From JBBQNJ01 sp038329845 (lineage in GTDB: Bacteria > Planctomycetota > Phycisphaerae > Tepidisphaerales > Tepidisphaeraceae): DNA of 64,000 bases. This document shows positions 34,744 to 43,213 of the stretch, one piece after another. The stretch covers positions 1 through 64,000 of the forward strand of contig JBBQNJ010000014.1 of assembly GCA_038329845.1 (NCBI GenBank), written 5' to 3'. How positions within the stretch are numbered: position 1 is the stretch's first letter; every line of letters begins with the position of its first letter. The notes below the pieces were generated by a model, which had not been told where the DNA came from, made no database searches, and saw only the letters and a list, made by a program, of their open reading frames with translations. The translations under genes were made by a program, and so were the position numbers.

Positions 34744-35859
34744 ATGTCATCGCCCCGTGGAAAATTCATGGTGGTGGCCGAGCGGCTTTCGCATCGGATC
34801 AAGAGCGGGGATTACCATGTCCACGGCGTTCCCGCCGAGCGCGAATTGGCGAGCGAAGTCGGGGTCAGCTACACCACGGTTCGCAAAGCCGTTCAGCGCC
34901 TGCTGGACGCGGGCCTGCTTTATCGGCAATCCAACGGTCGGCTGGCCGTCAGCGCCGCAGAGCCGGACAAGCGCTCGCTTCGCCAAGTGGCCTTGCTGGC
35001 CCCGGCATGGGAATCCAACGAAGCCAACCTCTGGAACATCGCCCTGGCGCAATTGCGATCGTCGTTCCGCTTCGGTTCGCGGGTGGTTCATTACATGCAC
35101 TGGGACGACCCGGTGATTCGCAACACGATCCAGCAATTTGACGCCACGTTTCTGCTTCCGCCCGATGCGCCCGAGGAGTTTGCCGAGGGGCTGCGGGAGA
35201 TCGACAAGCCCTTGGTCATCCTCAATCGCGATTGGAGCGATCGAGGCTTTCATTCGCTACGGCTGCTTCCGCCCCACTTCATCCACAAGCTATTGGATCA
35301 TCTGGCCGAGCTGGGACACCGACGAATCGACTGTTTCAACGTCCAGCGCAGCGGCGCGGTGATGCGCCAATGGATCGAGCAGTGGCAGTTGTGGCGAACT
35401 TCGCATCGAATGGAAGGGAAGTTGCTGGACGCCCACTCGCCCGTCTTCGGCGACACCCTTGAAGCCGCCTACAGCACGATCACGCGAACCATCCGAGAGA
35501 GCGATCTGACCGGCACGGCGATGCTCTGCCTGACCGAGACCGCCGCAATCGGCGCCGTTCGCGCGATGCTTGACCACAACATCCGCCCCGGGCGCGACAT
35601 CGCCCTCTGCGCGATCGGGTCCAAGCGATGCGAGTATCTATCCCCCTCGATCACGACCCTGGAAGAGCCGGATCCCATGGCGTACCTGGCGACGGGTTTG
35701 CAATGGGCGTTCTCCGGCGACGACGCGGGTTGGACCGGCCCGCTGTTGATCCAGCCGCCGGACCTGAAGGTGATGGTTCGCCAATCCACGGTCATGGATA
35801 TCGATAACACTCAACGGCCTTCGCGGGTACGAAGGGCCGAGGAATTTTCCACGTTCTGA
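34744..35859 (+). CDS. GntR/LacI chimeric transcriptional regulator
   Basis: The protein is 371 aa. The winged helix-turn-helix of GntR type is at about residues 10-70 (AERELASEVGVSYTTVRKAVQRLLDAGLL). A LacI-like periplasmic-binding-fold sensor domain follows (about 78-345), with LDHLAELGHRRIDCF and ALCAIGS segments. This arrangement is frequent in planctomycete and lentisphaeral glycan loci, where the ligand is a sugar released by the neighbouring enzymes. It sits between the divergent pseudopilin and the PEP-CTERM protein, so it probably controls both flanks. A near-leaderless start is predicted from its promoter. It is a homologue, not a copy, of the regulator at 60326. Confidence 0.9.
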   Translation: MSSPRGKFMVVAERLSHRIKSGDYHVHGVPAERELASEVGVSYTTVRKAVQRLLDAGLLYRQSNGRLAVSAAEPDKRSLRQVALLAPAWESNEANLWNIALAQLRSSFRFGSRVVHYMHWDDPVIRNTIQQFDATFLLPPDAPEEFAEGLREIDKPLVILNRDWSDRGFHSLRLLPPHFIHKLLDHLAELGHRRIDCFNVQRSGAVMRQWIEQWQLWRTSHRMEGKLLDAHSPVFGDTLEAAYSTITRTIRESDLTGTAMLCLTETAAIGAVRAMLDHNIRPGRDIALCAIGSKRCEYLSPSITTLEEPDPMAYLATGLQWAFSGDDAGWTGPLLIQPPDLKVMVRQSTVMDIDNTQRPSRVRRAEEFSTF

Positions 35860-35882
35860 AGTTCTTTTACGGAGGTTTGTCC

Positions 35883-36749
35883 ATGCGACAACCAATTCGT
35901 CCGATGCGTCGAGTGAAGTACCTTGCGGCCGCCGGCACCTTGGCGCTGATGGGAATGGGACTGCCCGCGGCCGACGCGGCGGTTATCACCGTCGGCAATA
36001 CCGGCAGCAGCGGGCCGATTGCCGCCGCGGCCGGCAACGAAAGCGGCTCTATGTCGTTCAACAACAACGGCAGTTTTCTCGCCGTCGTGTTGACCGTCAG
36101 CGCCAGCAGCGGCTTGAGCGTCTCGTCGGCGCCGACGGTCTCCTACAACAGCACCGCCCTGACCCCCGCGGCAACGTACGTGTACAGCGATTACGCATAC
36201 AGCGCGGTCTATTACCTGAACAATCCGGCGGCCGGCGACCACCCCTTGTCGGTCAATTTCGGCGCCGACATCCTCCAGGCCGGCTATGGCGCTTGGGAAT
36301 TCGGTGCCTTGAGTCTGTCCAACGTAAAGTCCGCCAGCCCGGTGGCAGCAGCGGTCACGGCTAGCGCCAATGGCCTGACGTCCTGGACGATCACCAGCCC
36401 GACCCCTGGCGCGATTAGCGCCGGTGATCTGCTACTGCTTGGCAACGCCGCGTCCAATTCGATTCCCAATCCGAACTGGACCACCGCCGCCGGATCCCAG
36501 ATCAGTCTCTACTACAACGGCACGCCCGCCGGGGCGGGCGCTCGCGACTACAACGGCGAATATGCCAAGCTGGTTGCGGGCGATCTGTCCGGGGCCAACT
36601 CCGATCAGGTGGTCCTTTCGTCCACGCAATCCCGGGTCGGCGCGCGGGCACTGGTCGTGTTCGACGCCATTCCCGAACCCTCAGCGCTGGCGATGCTCGG
36701 CATCGCGGCGGCGGGGCTGATGTTCAGGCGACGACGCGGCGGACTCTAA
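35883..36749 (+). CDS. PEP-CTERM sorted secreted protein
   Basis: The protein is 288 aa. GGAGG at 35871-35875 lies 7 bp before the ATG. A Sec signal (RVKYLAAAGTLALMGMGLPA) opens the protein. The middle is Ser/Ala/Thr/Asn-rich beta-sheet sequence without known enzyme motifs. The C-terminus IPEPSALAMLGIAAAGLMF plus Arg-rich tail is a full PEP-CTERM signal for exosortase-dependent sorting to the surface. No exosortase lies in the window. It starts 24 bp after the regulator and is probably in the same operon. Confidence 0.92.
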   Translation: MRQPIRPMRRVKYLAAAGTLALMGMGLPAADAAVITVGNTGSSGPIAAAAGNESGSMSFNNNGSFLAVVLTVSASSGLSVSSAPTVSYNSTALTPAATYVYSDYAYSAVYYLNNPAAGDHPLSVNFGADILQAGYGAWEFGALSLSNVKSASPVAAAVTASANGLTSWTITSPTPGAISAGDLLLLGNAASNSIPNPNWTTAAGSQISLYYNGTPAGAGARDYNGEYAKLVAGDLSGANSDQVVLSSTQSRVGARALVVFDAIPEPSALAMLGIAAAGLMFRRRRGGL

Positions 36750-36863
36750 TTCGTGAACGGCGGCCACGACGGCCGGCATTACAACCAGGACGGTTACAAG
36801 AAGCTGGGCGAACGCCTGGCGGAAAAGGCGATCGCGCTGATCCGCGCCCCGCAAATAAGGTGA
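36750..36863 (+). pseudogene. C-terminal remnant of an SGNH/sialate O-acetylesterase-type gene
   Basis: In frame from 36750, directly after the PEP-CTERM stop, to a TGA at 36861-36863, 37 codons read NGGHDGRHYNQDGYKKLGER and then an Ala/Glu/Lys-rich end. This matches the C-terminus of the intact acetylesterase at 39955 (LHYTKEGYKTMGSRF, then EKAIELIR), including its catalytic-His region. The first 200 residues are missing, so this is the tail of a gene cut by rearrangement. It is only coding-like, not expected to be functional. Confidence 0.7.
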
Positions 36864-36868
36864 TGTCC

Positions 36869-37792
36869 ATGAAGCCGACTATGATGATACTACTCGCCGC
36901 GTTGCTCGCAGCGCCGGCATGGCTGGGGGCGCAGACCCGCTCATCGGACCCGCCGGCGAAAATCGAGCCACAGCCTGACAACGCCGGAAAGGGCGTGAAA
37001 GTCTTTACCGTGATCAGCGCGTATCTGGGCGCGCCCAGCACCGTGGAGGTGTTGCTGCCCGACACGGTCGAGAAAGGGCGAGTCTACCCCACGCTGTATG
37101 TCTTGCCGGTTGAAGGACGCATCGGCGGGCAGTTCGGCGACGGGCTGGCCGAAGTTCGCAAGACCAATGTCCACAACCGTTACGGGTGGATCTGCGTCAC
37201 CATGTCGTTCGATTCGGTGCCCTGGTACGGTGCCCATGCTTCCGATCCGCACAAACGCCACGAAGAATACCTTAAGACCGTTGTTGTTCCGCTGGTTGAA
37301 AGCCGATTTCCCGCCAGTGCAAAGGCCTCCGATCGGCTGCTGGTCGGATTCAGCAAATCCGGCTGGGGCGCGGTGAGCCTGCTGTTGCGCGATCCGGACT
37401 TCTGGGGCTTTGCCTGCGCCTGGGACTCCCCCCTGATGATGACCGAGCGCGAATTGAAATGGGGCAGCCGGGTCCACTTCGGCACTCCCGAGCAGGCCGC
37501 CGGCTACGTGCCGATGTACCTCGTCGAAAAAAGGGCCGCGGCACTGGTCGGCGGGCCGGATCGCCTGATCATCACTGGCAGCAATCTGTTCGGTCCGGAT
37601 ACCCGAAAATTCCATGAACTGCTGGAACAGGCGAAGGTGCCTCATCAATACGACAAGACCTTGAAGTCCAAGCACCGCTGGGATGGCGAATGGCTGGCCC
37701 CGGCGTTGGAGCTTCTCATGCGTGCCCACGCCGCGACGACCCCGGCGACCGTCCCGGGCAGAGGCGCGGCAACCGGATCAAAAAACCCCTAA
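36869..37792 (+). CDS. Secreted alpha/beta-hydrolase esterase
   Basis: The protein is 307 aa. AAGGTG lies just before the chosen ATG; another ATG six bases earlier is possible. The signal peptide is MKPTMMILLAALLAAPAWLGA. The nucleophile elbow LVGFSKSGWGAVSLLL carries the catalytic Ser, and a late KSKHRW supplies the His. The overall layout is that of the esterase-D/feruloyl-esterase-like putative esterases. It probably removes acyl groups from plant or algal polysaccharides in the periplasm. It follows the acetylesterase remnant and precedes the small secreted protein and GH-A enzyme in one direction, consistent with an operon for a decorated glycan. Confidence 0.85.
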   Translation: MKPTMMILLAALLAAPAWLGAQTRSSDPPAKIEPQPDNAGKGVKVFTVISAYLGAPSTVEVLLPDTVEKGRVYPTLYVLPVEGRIGGQFGDGLAEVRKTNVHNRYGWICVTMSFDSVPWYGAHASDPHKRHEEYLKTVVVPLVESRFPASAKASDRLLVGFSKSGWGAVSLLLRDPDFWGFACAWDSPLMMTERELKWGSRVHFGTPEQAAGYVPMYLVEKRAAALVGGPDRLIITGSNLFGPDTRKFHELLEQAKVPHQYDKTLKSKHRWDGEWLAPALELLMRAHAATTPATVPGRGAATGSKNP

Positions 37793-37814
37793 CCCCTCAG
37801 AGGAGACCGCTCTC

Positions 37815-38378
37815 ATGTTTAAGTTCTCAATTGCACTGTTGTGCGTCGTCTGCACCGCCGCCTGGATCATGGCCGAGGATGCCAAGCCCGCCGACAACGC
37901 GGGCGCTGGTGATCTGAAGCTCTTTGAAAAAGGCGCGGCGTGGGATTTCAAGAAGAACACCGGGGATGGATCGTTCGAGCTGGCCGGCGACGGCGCCCTG
38001 CCAATCGGGGTGTTGCACTACGATTTCACCAAGAGCAAGACGCAAAAGACGCCGTATGTGTTGGCGACGACCTCGGTCACGATCCCCGAGACCGAATCAT
38101 TCCAGATCGACGTCCGCTCGGCCCGGCCCATTAACATTACGATCCGCTTCAAGGATGAAGGCGGCCAGACGCTTCAGTTCAAGGGAAAAGTCAAAGGGGG
38201 CGCCGACTGGGAGACCGTGCGCGTTTCCCTGACCCGCAAGCTGGAACACTGGGGCGGCGCCAACGATGGGAAGATCCACTTCCCGATCAAGCAACTGGCC
38301 TTGTCGGTTCCCGCCCCGGCGAGCGAGCCTAAAGAAGGCAAGATCGAGTTCGCAAAGGCCCAAGCCGGCGGAAAATAG
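37815..38378 (+). CDS. Small secreted beta-sandwich protein, possible carbohydrate-binding
   Basis: The protein is 187 aa. AGAGGAGA stands just upstream of the ATG. The signal peptide ends at about IMAEDA. The mature part is rich in strands (HYDFTKSKTQ, TSVTIPETESFQIDV, NITIRFKDEGGQTLQF), the kind of pattern seen in CBM11-like or other sugar-binding jelly-roll modules. No catalytic residues are seen. It lies 22 bp after the esterase and 68 bp before the GH-A hydrolase, so a glycan-binding role is reasonable but inferred. Confidence 0.7.
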   Translation: MFKFSIALLCVVCTAAWIMAEDAKPADNAGAGDLKLFEKGAAWDFKKNTGDGSFELAGDGALPIGVLHYDFTKSKTQKTPYVLATTSVTIPETESFQIDVRSARPINITIRFKDEGGQTLQFKGKVKGGADWETVRVSLTRKLEHWGGANDGKIHFPIKQLALSVPAPASEPKEGKIEFAKAQAGGK

Positions 38379-38446
38379 GGCATGGCGCCCCGTTCCATTC
38401 CAGATCTTTTTCCGTGCCGAAGTCGGCGCGATCGAGGAGTCCGTTC

Positions 38447-39748
38447 ATGCATAACGTCCCCTGTTTTCCGATTTTGATCGTTTTCATCCTCGCCATCGGC
38501 ATCGGCTCGACGGCCCAGGCGGTTTCGCCCCCGCCGTGCCGGACGCCCGAGTCCATCGGCTTGCAGACCAAGCCCGACACCAGCACGCCCGACGATCTCG
38601 ACGCCATCGCCGCGCTGGGAGCCCGTTACATCCGACGCGGGTTCTACTGGGACAAGATCGAACCCTCCCGCGGCGAGTTTGATTTCAAGACCTATGACGC
38701 CCTGATCGAGAAGGCCGAAAAACTCGACCTTGGAATCGTCGCGGTGCTCTTCGGAGGCAACAAGGCCTACGAGGATGATGGGGAAGGAGGCATCCAGACC
38801 GCGCCCGGGCGCGAAGGGTTCGCCAACTTCGCCGCAACCTTGGCCAAGCGCTACAAAGGCCGCACGATTCTCTGGGAAATCTGGAACGAGCCGAACGTAC
38901 GGACGTTTTGGCGCAAGTCCGGCAAGCACAACTCCGAGCCGTTCGCCGACGAATACACGGCGCTGGTCAAGGCCGTCGCTCCGGCGATGGTTAAAGCCGA
39001 CCCCGAGTGCTTCGTGATGGCCGGATCGCTCTCCAACTACTGGGAGCCGTCGTACGCATGGACGGAGATGTGCTTCAAGAAAGGAATCCTCGACACGGGC
39101 ATCCGCGGGTGGTCGGTCCACCCGTATGGGGTGAAAACGCCCGAGGAGCATGTCGTCGGCCACCAGCGCATCCGCGATTTGCTCAAGCAGTACGGCAAGC
39201 CGGATTTCACGATGCTCAACACCGAGCGCGGCTTCGCGGTGAAAAAGACCGAGGAGGGCTGGTCGGGTGGGTCGGAGGAACTGGCCTTGCAATACCAGTG
39301 CTGGCACCTGGTGCGGCAATACCTGATTGACCAGATGAGCGGTGTTCCGCTGACGATGTGGTACGAGTGGAAGGGGGTCAAATTCGGGCTGATCGCCGAA
39401 GGCAAACCTCGTCCGGCATTCGCGACGATGAAGATCCTCGTCCAGCAACTCAGGGGGTATGCCTTCGCCGAGCGGATCAAGACGGAATCGGATTTGGACT
39501 ACGTGTTGCGGTTCAAAAACCCCGATGGCGGGCAAATCCTGATCGCCTGGACCGCCCCGCCGCCCAAGCAGACGCCCGATCAAGCCAAGCCGCATGAGAT
39601 CGCCATCGTGGCACCGACCGACGCGAAGCAACTCTCCGTCGTCGATCTCCAGGGCAATCCATCGACGGTCGAAATCCGCGACGGGAAAATCCGAATCCTC
39701 CTCAGCGGCGCTCCGCAATACATCCGGCTGCCAGGGAGCGGTAAATGA
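38447..39748 (+). CDS. Secreted GH-A clan glycoside hydrolase (GH39/GH5-like)
   Basis: The protein is 433 aa. GAGGAG lies 9 bp before the ATG. The signal peptide ends near TAQA. The barrel carries WEIWNEPNVRTFW, with Asn-Glu for the acid/base, near residue 148, and MLNTERGFAV, with a putative nucleophile Glu, near residue 260. A C-terminal beta domain (about 345-433) with VVDLQGNPSTVEI is typical of GH39/GH5 neighbours. The protein would act on beta-linked oligo- or polysaccharides in the periplasm. The family number is my best reading; related uncharacterised GH-A groups are possible. It is the third enzyme of the cassette. Confidence 0.82.
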   Translation: MHNVPCFPILIVFILAIGIGSTAQAVSPPPCRTPESIGLQTKPDTSTPDDLDAIAALGARYIRRGFYWDKIEPSRGEFDFKTYDALIEKAEKLDLGIVAVLFGGNKAYEDDGEGGIQTAPGREGFANFAATLAKRYKGRTILWEIWNEPNVRTFWRKSGKHNSEPFADEYTALVKAVAPAMVKADPECFVMAGSLSNYWEPSYAWTEMCFKKGILDTGIRGWSVHPYGVKTPEEHVVGHQRIRDLLKQYGKPDFTMLNTERGFAVKKTEEGWSGGSEELALQYQCWHLVRQYLIDQMSGVPLTMWYEWKGVKFGLIAEGKPRPAFATMKILVQQLRGYAFAERIKTESDLDYVLRFKNPDGGQILIAWTAPPPKQTPDQAKPHEIAIVAPTDAKQLSVVDLQGNPSTVEIRDGKIRILLSGAPQYIRLPGSGK

Positions 39749-39804
39749 CGTCCCGGCCGGTGGGCCGGAGGGCGCGCCGCGCTGTGGGTTCCAGACGACC
39801 GCCC

Positions 39805-39828
39805 GGCGAGCATTGAGCCGGGCCGTGG
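39805..39828. repeat. 24-bp direct repeat, left copy
   Basis: An exact 24-bp copy of 40957-40980, beginning GGCGAGCATTGAGCC. The two copies flank the acetylesterase gene. This copy is intergenic; the other lies inside the 3' end of the GT2 gene. Confidence 0.8.
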
Positions 39829-39954
39829 TGGCGGTCCGCTGCGGTTTTCGATTCAACGCACAGTGCGCCGGCGACTAGAATTGATATCAGCGCTGCAAAG
39901 ATTCGAATCAACGCATCGCCGCGCCGAACTTTAATTGTTTCACGGGAACCCGCT

Positions 39955-40674
39955 ATGAAGTTATTTATGATGATGACCCTCGCGAGTTGGATCGTGTCGG
40001 CCTCGAGTTTCGCCGCCGACGCCGCCGCGACCAAGCCAGTGCGGCTGTTCATTCTTTCCGGGCAGTCCAACATGGTTGGGATGGACCCGGACGTATCATT
40101 CACCCCGGCGGTGAAGGCCGCGTTCCCCGACGATGAGGTGATCGTCGTGAAGTTCGCCAAGAGCGGGCAGTTGATCCGCATGTGGGCCAAAGATTGGAAG
40201 GCACCCGAAGGCGAGGCACCGCGCGGCCAGGGCAAAAACGGCCGCCATTATGATTCGCTGATGCAGGCCGTCGCCGAGGCGATGAAGGACAAGCCGGCGC
40301 CGAAAAGCATTACGTTCGTCTGGATGCAAGGCGAGGCCGACGCCAATCACAAGGGTTACGCCGAGGTCTACCGCGCGGCCCTGGAGAGTGTGCTGGGCCA
40401 ACTTCGCGCGGACCTGAAACGCCAGGACATCGCCTTCATTCTCGGGCGCATCAGCGACTTCGGCAACGACGATCCCGAAGGCCGTCCCGGTTGGAACCCG
40501 ATCCGAAAAACCCAGGTCGAGTTCGCCGAGGCCGACCCCGCCACCCGCGCCTGGGTGGACACCGACGATCTCAACGGATCCAACAACGGCCTGCACTACA
40601 CGAAAGAAGGCTACAAAACCATGGGTTCTCGATTTTCCGAAAAGGCAATCGAGTTGATCCGTGCCCGCAAGTGA
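39955..40674 (+). CDS. Secreted sialate O-acetylesterase-type SGNH carbohydrate esterase
   Basis: The protein is 239 aa. The signal peptide runs to about FAADA. The SGNH core shows LSGQSNMVG (catalytic Ser), a central FVWMQGEADA with Gly/Glu typical of the SASA/DUF303 family, and GLHYTKEGY near the C-terminus carrying the catalytic His. It removes acetyl groups from sialic acids or acetylated polysaccharides. It lies 206 bp after the GH-A gene, and a 37-codon remnant of a paralogue sits 3 kb upstream (36750), so this esterase family has been rearranged here. It is flanked by 24-bp direct repeats. Confidence 0.88.
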   Translation: MKLFMMMTLASWIVSASSFAADAAATKPVRLFILSGQSNMVGMDPDVSFTPAVKAAFPDDEVIVVKFAKSGQLIRMWAKDWKAPEGEAPRGQGKNGRHYDSLMQAVAEAMKDKPAPKSITFVWMQGEADANHKGYAEVYRAALESVLGQLRADLKRQDIAFILGRISDFGNDDPEGRPGWNPIRKTQVEFAEADPATRAWVDTDDLNGSNNGLHYTKEGYKTMGSRFSEKAIELIRARK

Positions 40675-40912
40675 CAACGAATGAGTCCTGACTCCTCTGC
40701 CGGGATTGATGAGGCGTTTCGACCTCACCCTCGCGGCACTCATCGGGACAAAGGCGCAAGCCGCGTGAACCGAGCGGTTGGTTCGGACCGAATCTCTTGG
40801 CGCGAAGAAGCTATTGCTTTGTAACACAATAGTTTTCGGATAATGCACTAGGATTTACCCCAAAACGCAAGTGTGACAATGCACTATCTGGGATTTCAAA
40901 GCGCAACTTCGT

Positions 40913-41899
40913 TCATCCCGATGGGGTAGTCTGGGATATCGACTTCATCCGTGCCTGGCGAGCATTGAGCCGGGCCGTGGCGCGGCGCTTGCCGCGAAGC
41001 AGGCATGACCACTGGTAACGGCGAAGGAAACGCCGGAACTCGCGATCTTCGTAGCGCTGCCCGCCAGTGGCGGCCCGCTTGCAGTAGCCCCACAGCATCG
41101 CCGCTCCACCACGAATCAGCGGCGGACGGGTCATGCGGAACAGGGCGCTGGCGAGCATATAAACAGGGCTGGTCCCCATGTAGTATTGCCCGATCCCGTG
41201 ACGGACCCGGCCCGTCCACCAATTGCGGTCGCTGGTCCCCATCGGGCGAAGATGCACGAATCGCAGCTCCGGATCGTCCCAGCTCGCCGCGATCCACCCC
41301 AGCATCCGGCAGCGATGGCCGTCGATCCCGTCCCACATAAGGTAGCGCACGAATCCCCCGATCTGCCGAAAACACTCGGTCCGGTAGAACTTGATCATCC
41401 CCACCGAGTTCTCATCGCCGCATTTCTCGCTGACCAGGCGCCCATTGAGTTCCATGTACGGCTTGCCGCTGCATGTGCCGATCCGTGGCTCGGCCTCCAT
41501 GCGCTCGATCAACGTCTGGAAGTATCGGGCCGGGATGTCCAGGTCCAGATCCAGCTTGCAGACGTAATCGAATTGCGCTGGATCGATCGAATCATACCCG
41601 GCGTAGAAAGCGTCGATCACCCCGCCGCCGAGTTTGCGAAACCCGCGATCCTCTCGCCGCATCACGCGGATAAACGGATATTTCGCGGCATACTCGGCGA
41701 GTATTTCCGGCGTCGGATCCTTGGACCCATCATCGACGATCAGCCACAGCGCCGGTGCAATGGACTGCTCGACGATGCTGTCGAGCGTTCGCCGCGCGTA
41801 CTGGGCCTCGTCGCGACACGGGGTGATCAGGCAATAGCGCCGCGATGGCGCCGGTGCGCCAACCTCTCCGGAATCCTGCCCAATCGCACCGGCGCTCAT
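40913..41899 (-). CDS. GT2-family glycosyltransferase
   Basis: The protein is 328 aa. The GT-A core reads CLITPCRDEAQYARRTLDSI, LIVDDGSKDPTPEIL (nucleotide-binding DD) and CKLDLDLDIPARYF (metal-binding DxD-like). No membrane helix is evident, so it is cytosolic or peripheral. It adds a sugar to a surface glycan, donor unknown. It is last of four genes in one direction; its start overlaps the GT4 stop as ATGA. Its 3' end contains one copy of a 24-bp repeat (40957-40980), so the last 17 or so residues (TARLNARQARMKS) may be a recent replacement of the original end. Confidence 0.88.
   Translation of the reverse strand: MSAGAIGQDSGEVGAPAPSRRYCLITPCRDEAQYARRTLDSIVEQSIAPALWLIVDDGSKDPTPEILAEYAAKYPFIRVMRREDRGFRKLGGGVIDAFYAGYDSIDPAQFDYVCKLDLDLDIPARYFQTLIERMEAEPRIGTCSGKPYMELNGRLVSEKCGDENSVGMIKFYRTECFRQIGGFVRYLMWDGIDGHRCRMLGWIAASWDDPELRFVHLRPMGTSDRNWWTGRVRHGIGQYYMGTSPVYMLASALFRMTRPPLIRGGAAMLWGYCKRAATGGQRYEDREFRRFLRRYQWSCLLRGKRRATARLNARQARMKSISQTTPSG
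40957..40980. repeat. 24-bp direct repeat, right copy
   Basis: Exact copy of 39805-39828, inside the 3' coding end of the GT2 gene at 40913. The spacing of 1152 bp encloses the acetylesterase. Confidence 0.8.
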
Positions 41900-43212
41900 G
41901 GTTCTTCTCCCCTACGCTCCGGTCCTTGCTTTTCAGCCGTCTGCGCATCCATGCATCTATTCGCGGCGATCGCAATCGCTTCCTCCAGCCGACTCACATT
42001 CTGATCCAACGAAAACTCCGACTCGACCCGACTTCGGCCGCCGGCACCGAGCGCTCGGCGCAGGTTCGGATCGGCTCTCAGTCGCGCCAGACGATCCGCC
42101 AACGCCCGGGCGTCGCCGCTCGGCGTCAATAGACCGCTGACCTCGTCGGCGACAAGCTCGCGGATCGCCGGCAGATCGCCCGCCACCACCGCCACTCCGC
42201 ACGACATCGCCTCGATCAGCGCCACGGGAATCCCATCGCGATCTCCGGTGCGATCAAGTCGGCACGGCAGCGCGAACACATCGGTCTGGCCGAGCAGTTC
42301 CCGAACCCGCGAATTGTTCACCGCGCCAAGCCAGGTGATCGCATCGGTGCAACCGAGTTCCTCGGCGCGATGATGAAGCCGCATCGCGTCCGGACCATCA
42401 CCCGCCACCACCAGCCGTGCCGCGATTCCAAGCCGTTGCTGCAAATCGGCGATCGCCTCGATGAGCGTATCCACGCCCTTCTTTTCCACCAGCCGGCAGA
42501 CAACCAGCACTCGCAGCACATCGGACTCGGCACCAGGCGGTACGCACGTCCAAAGATCGGTCGGCGCCCCGCAGCGGATGATCTTCAGCCGGTCGATCGC
42601 CGACGGCTCGATCTCAGCGTAGAACCGGCGATGCCATTCACTGATGCAGCCGACGAAATCGGCTCGGCGAAGTTTCGTTCTCAGCAGGGCCCGGCGCTGA
42701 AAAATATCATTGGCATGCCCGGTGAAGCTCCATGAAATCCCCGCTTGCCTCGCCGCATACATCCCCACCGTGGCCGGAGCGTGGGCGAAATGGCAGTGCA
42801 GGTGTCGAATCCCCTGCTTGCGGAGTTTCCGCGCCAGGTCCAGCGCGGCGATCGCCTGGAACGGCAGACGAAGCCTCGCCTTGATGGGCGTCGGATCCCC
42901 CGGCCACATCGCATCGACAACGCTGCGCATCCGCGTCCCCGCGGCACGCCACGGGTGAGACAGTTCCTCGACGACCGACGCCGCGACCGTTGCGGTTAGC
43001 CCTTGGCCGTACAGCGGCGTCACCCCTTCGCTCAGGTCCGCCAGTTCCGGCGAACCGATATCGGGAGAAGGATGGAGACTGAACACCGAAACCGGCCATC
43101 CCCGCCGTCGAAGCTCGCGGACTTCGCGATAGACGAATGTTTCGCTGCGCAAGGGAAACATGCCCGCGAGGTAGGCGATGGGGAATCGCTCGCTGGGCGC
43201 GGCGACGCTCAC
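41896..43212 (-). CDS. GT4-family glycosyltransferase
   Basis: The protein is 438 aa with the GT-B fold. The N-terminal acceptor domain has IAYLAGMFPLRSETFVYREV and the HCHFAHAPA segment. The C-terminal donor domain shows LVVCRLVEKKGVDTLI, VVAGDGPDA and the EX7E-like stretch IPVALIEAMSCGVAVVAGDL. It transfers an activated sugar in surface-polysaccharide or glycolipid synthesis at the cytosolic membrane face. The stop of the upstream methyltransferase and this start are one base apart, and its stop overlaps the downstream GT2 by ATGA, so the four genes are one operon. Confidence 0.92.
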   Translation of the reverse strand: MSVAAPSERFPIAYLAGMFPLRSETFVYREVRELRRRGWPVSVFSLHPSPDIGSPELADLSEGVTPLYGQGLTATVAASVVEELSHPWRAAGTRMRSVVDAMWPGDPTPIKARLRLPFQAIAALDLARKLRKQGIRHLHCHFAHAPATVGMYAARQAGISWSFTGHANDIFQRRALLRTKLRRADFVGCISEWHRRFYAEIEPSAIDRLKIIRCGAPTDLWTCVPPGAESDVLRVLVVCRLVEKKGVDTLIEAIADLQQRLGIAARLVVAGDGPDAMRLHHRAEELGCTDAITWLGAVNNSRVRELLGQTDVFALPCRLDRTGDRDGIPVALIEAMSCGVAVVAGDLPAIRELVADEVSGLLTPSGDARALADRLARLRADPNLRRALGAGGRSRVESEFSLDQNVSRLEEAIAIAANRCMDAQTAEKQGPERRGEEP

Positions 43213-43213
43213 G

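Noticed and set aside
38174..39856. Long minus-strand open frame (560 codons) opposite the GH-A hydrolase
   Set aside because: It is antisense to a gene with a signal peptide, ribosome site and catalytic motifs. High GC makes long antisense frames common, and this one has no recognisable domain or start signal.
40800..40900. Possible promoter or repeat around two AATGCACTA motifs
   Set aside because: There are only two short matches in an AT-rich gap, with no clear inverted structure or adjacent plus-strand gene.
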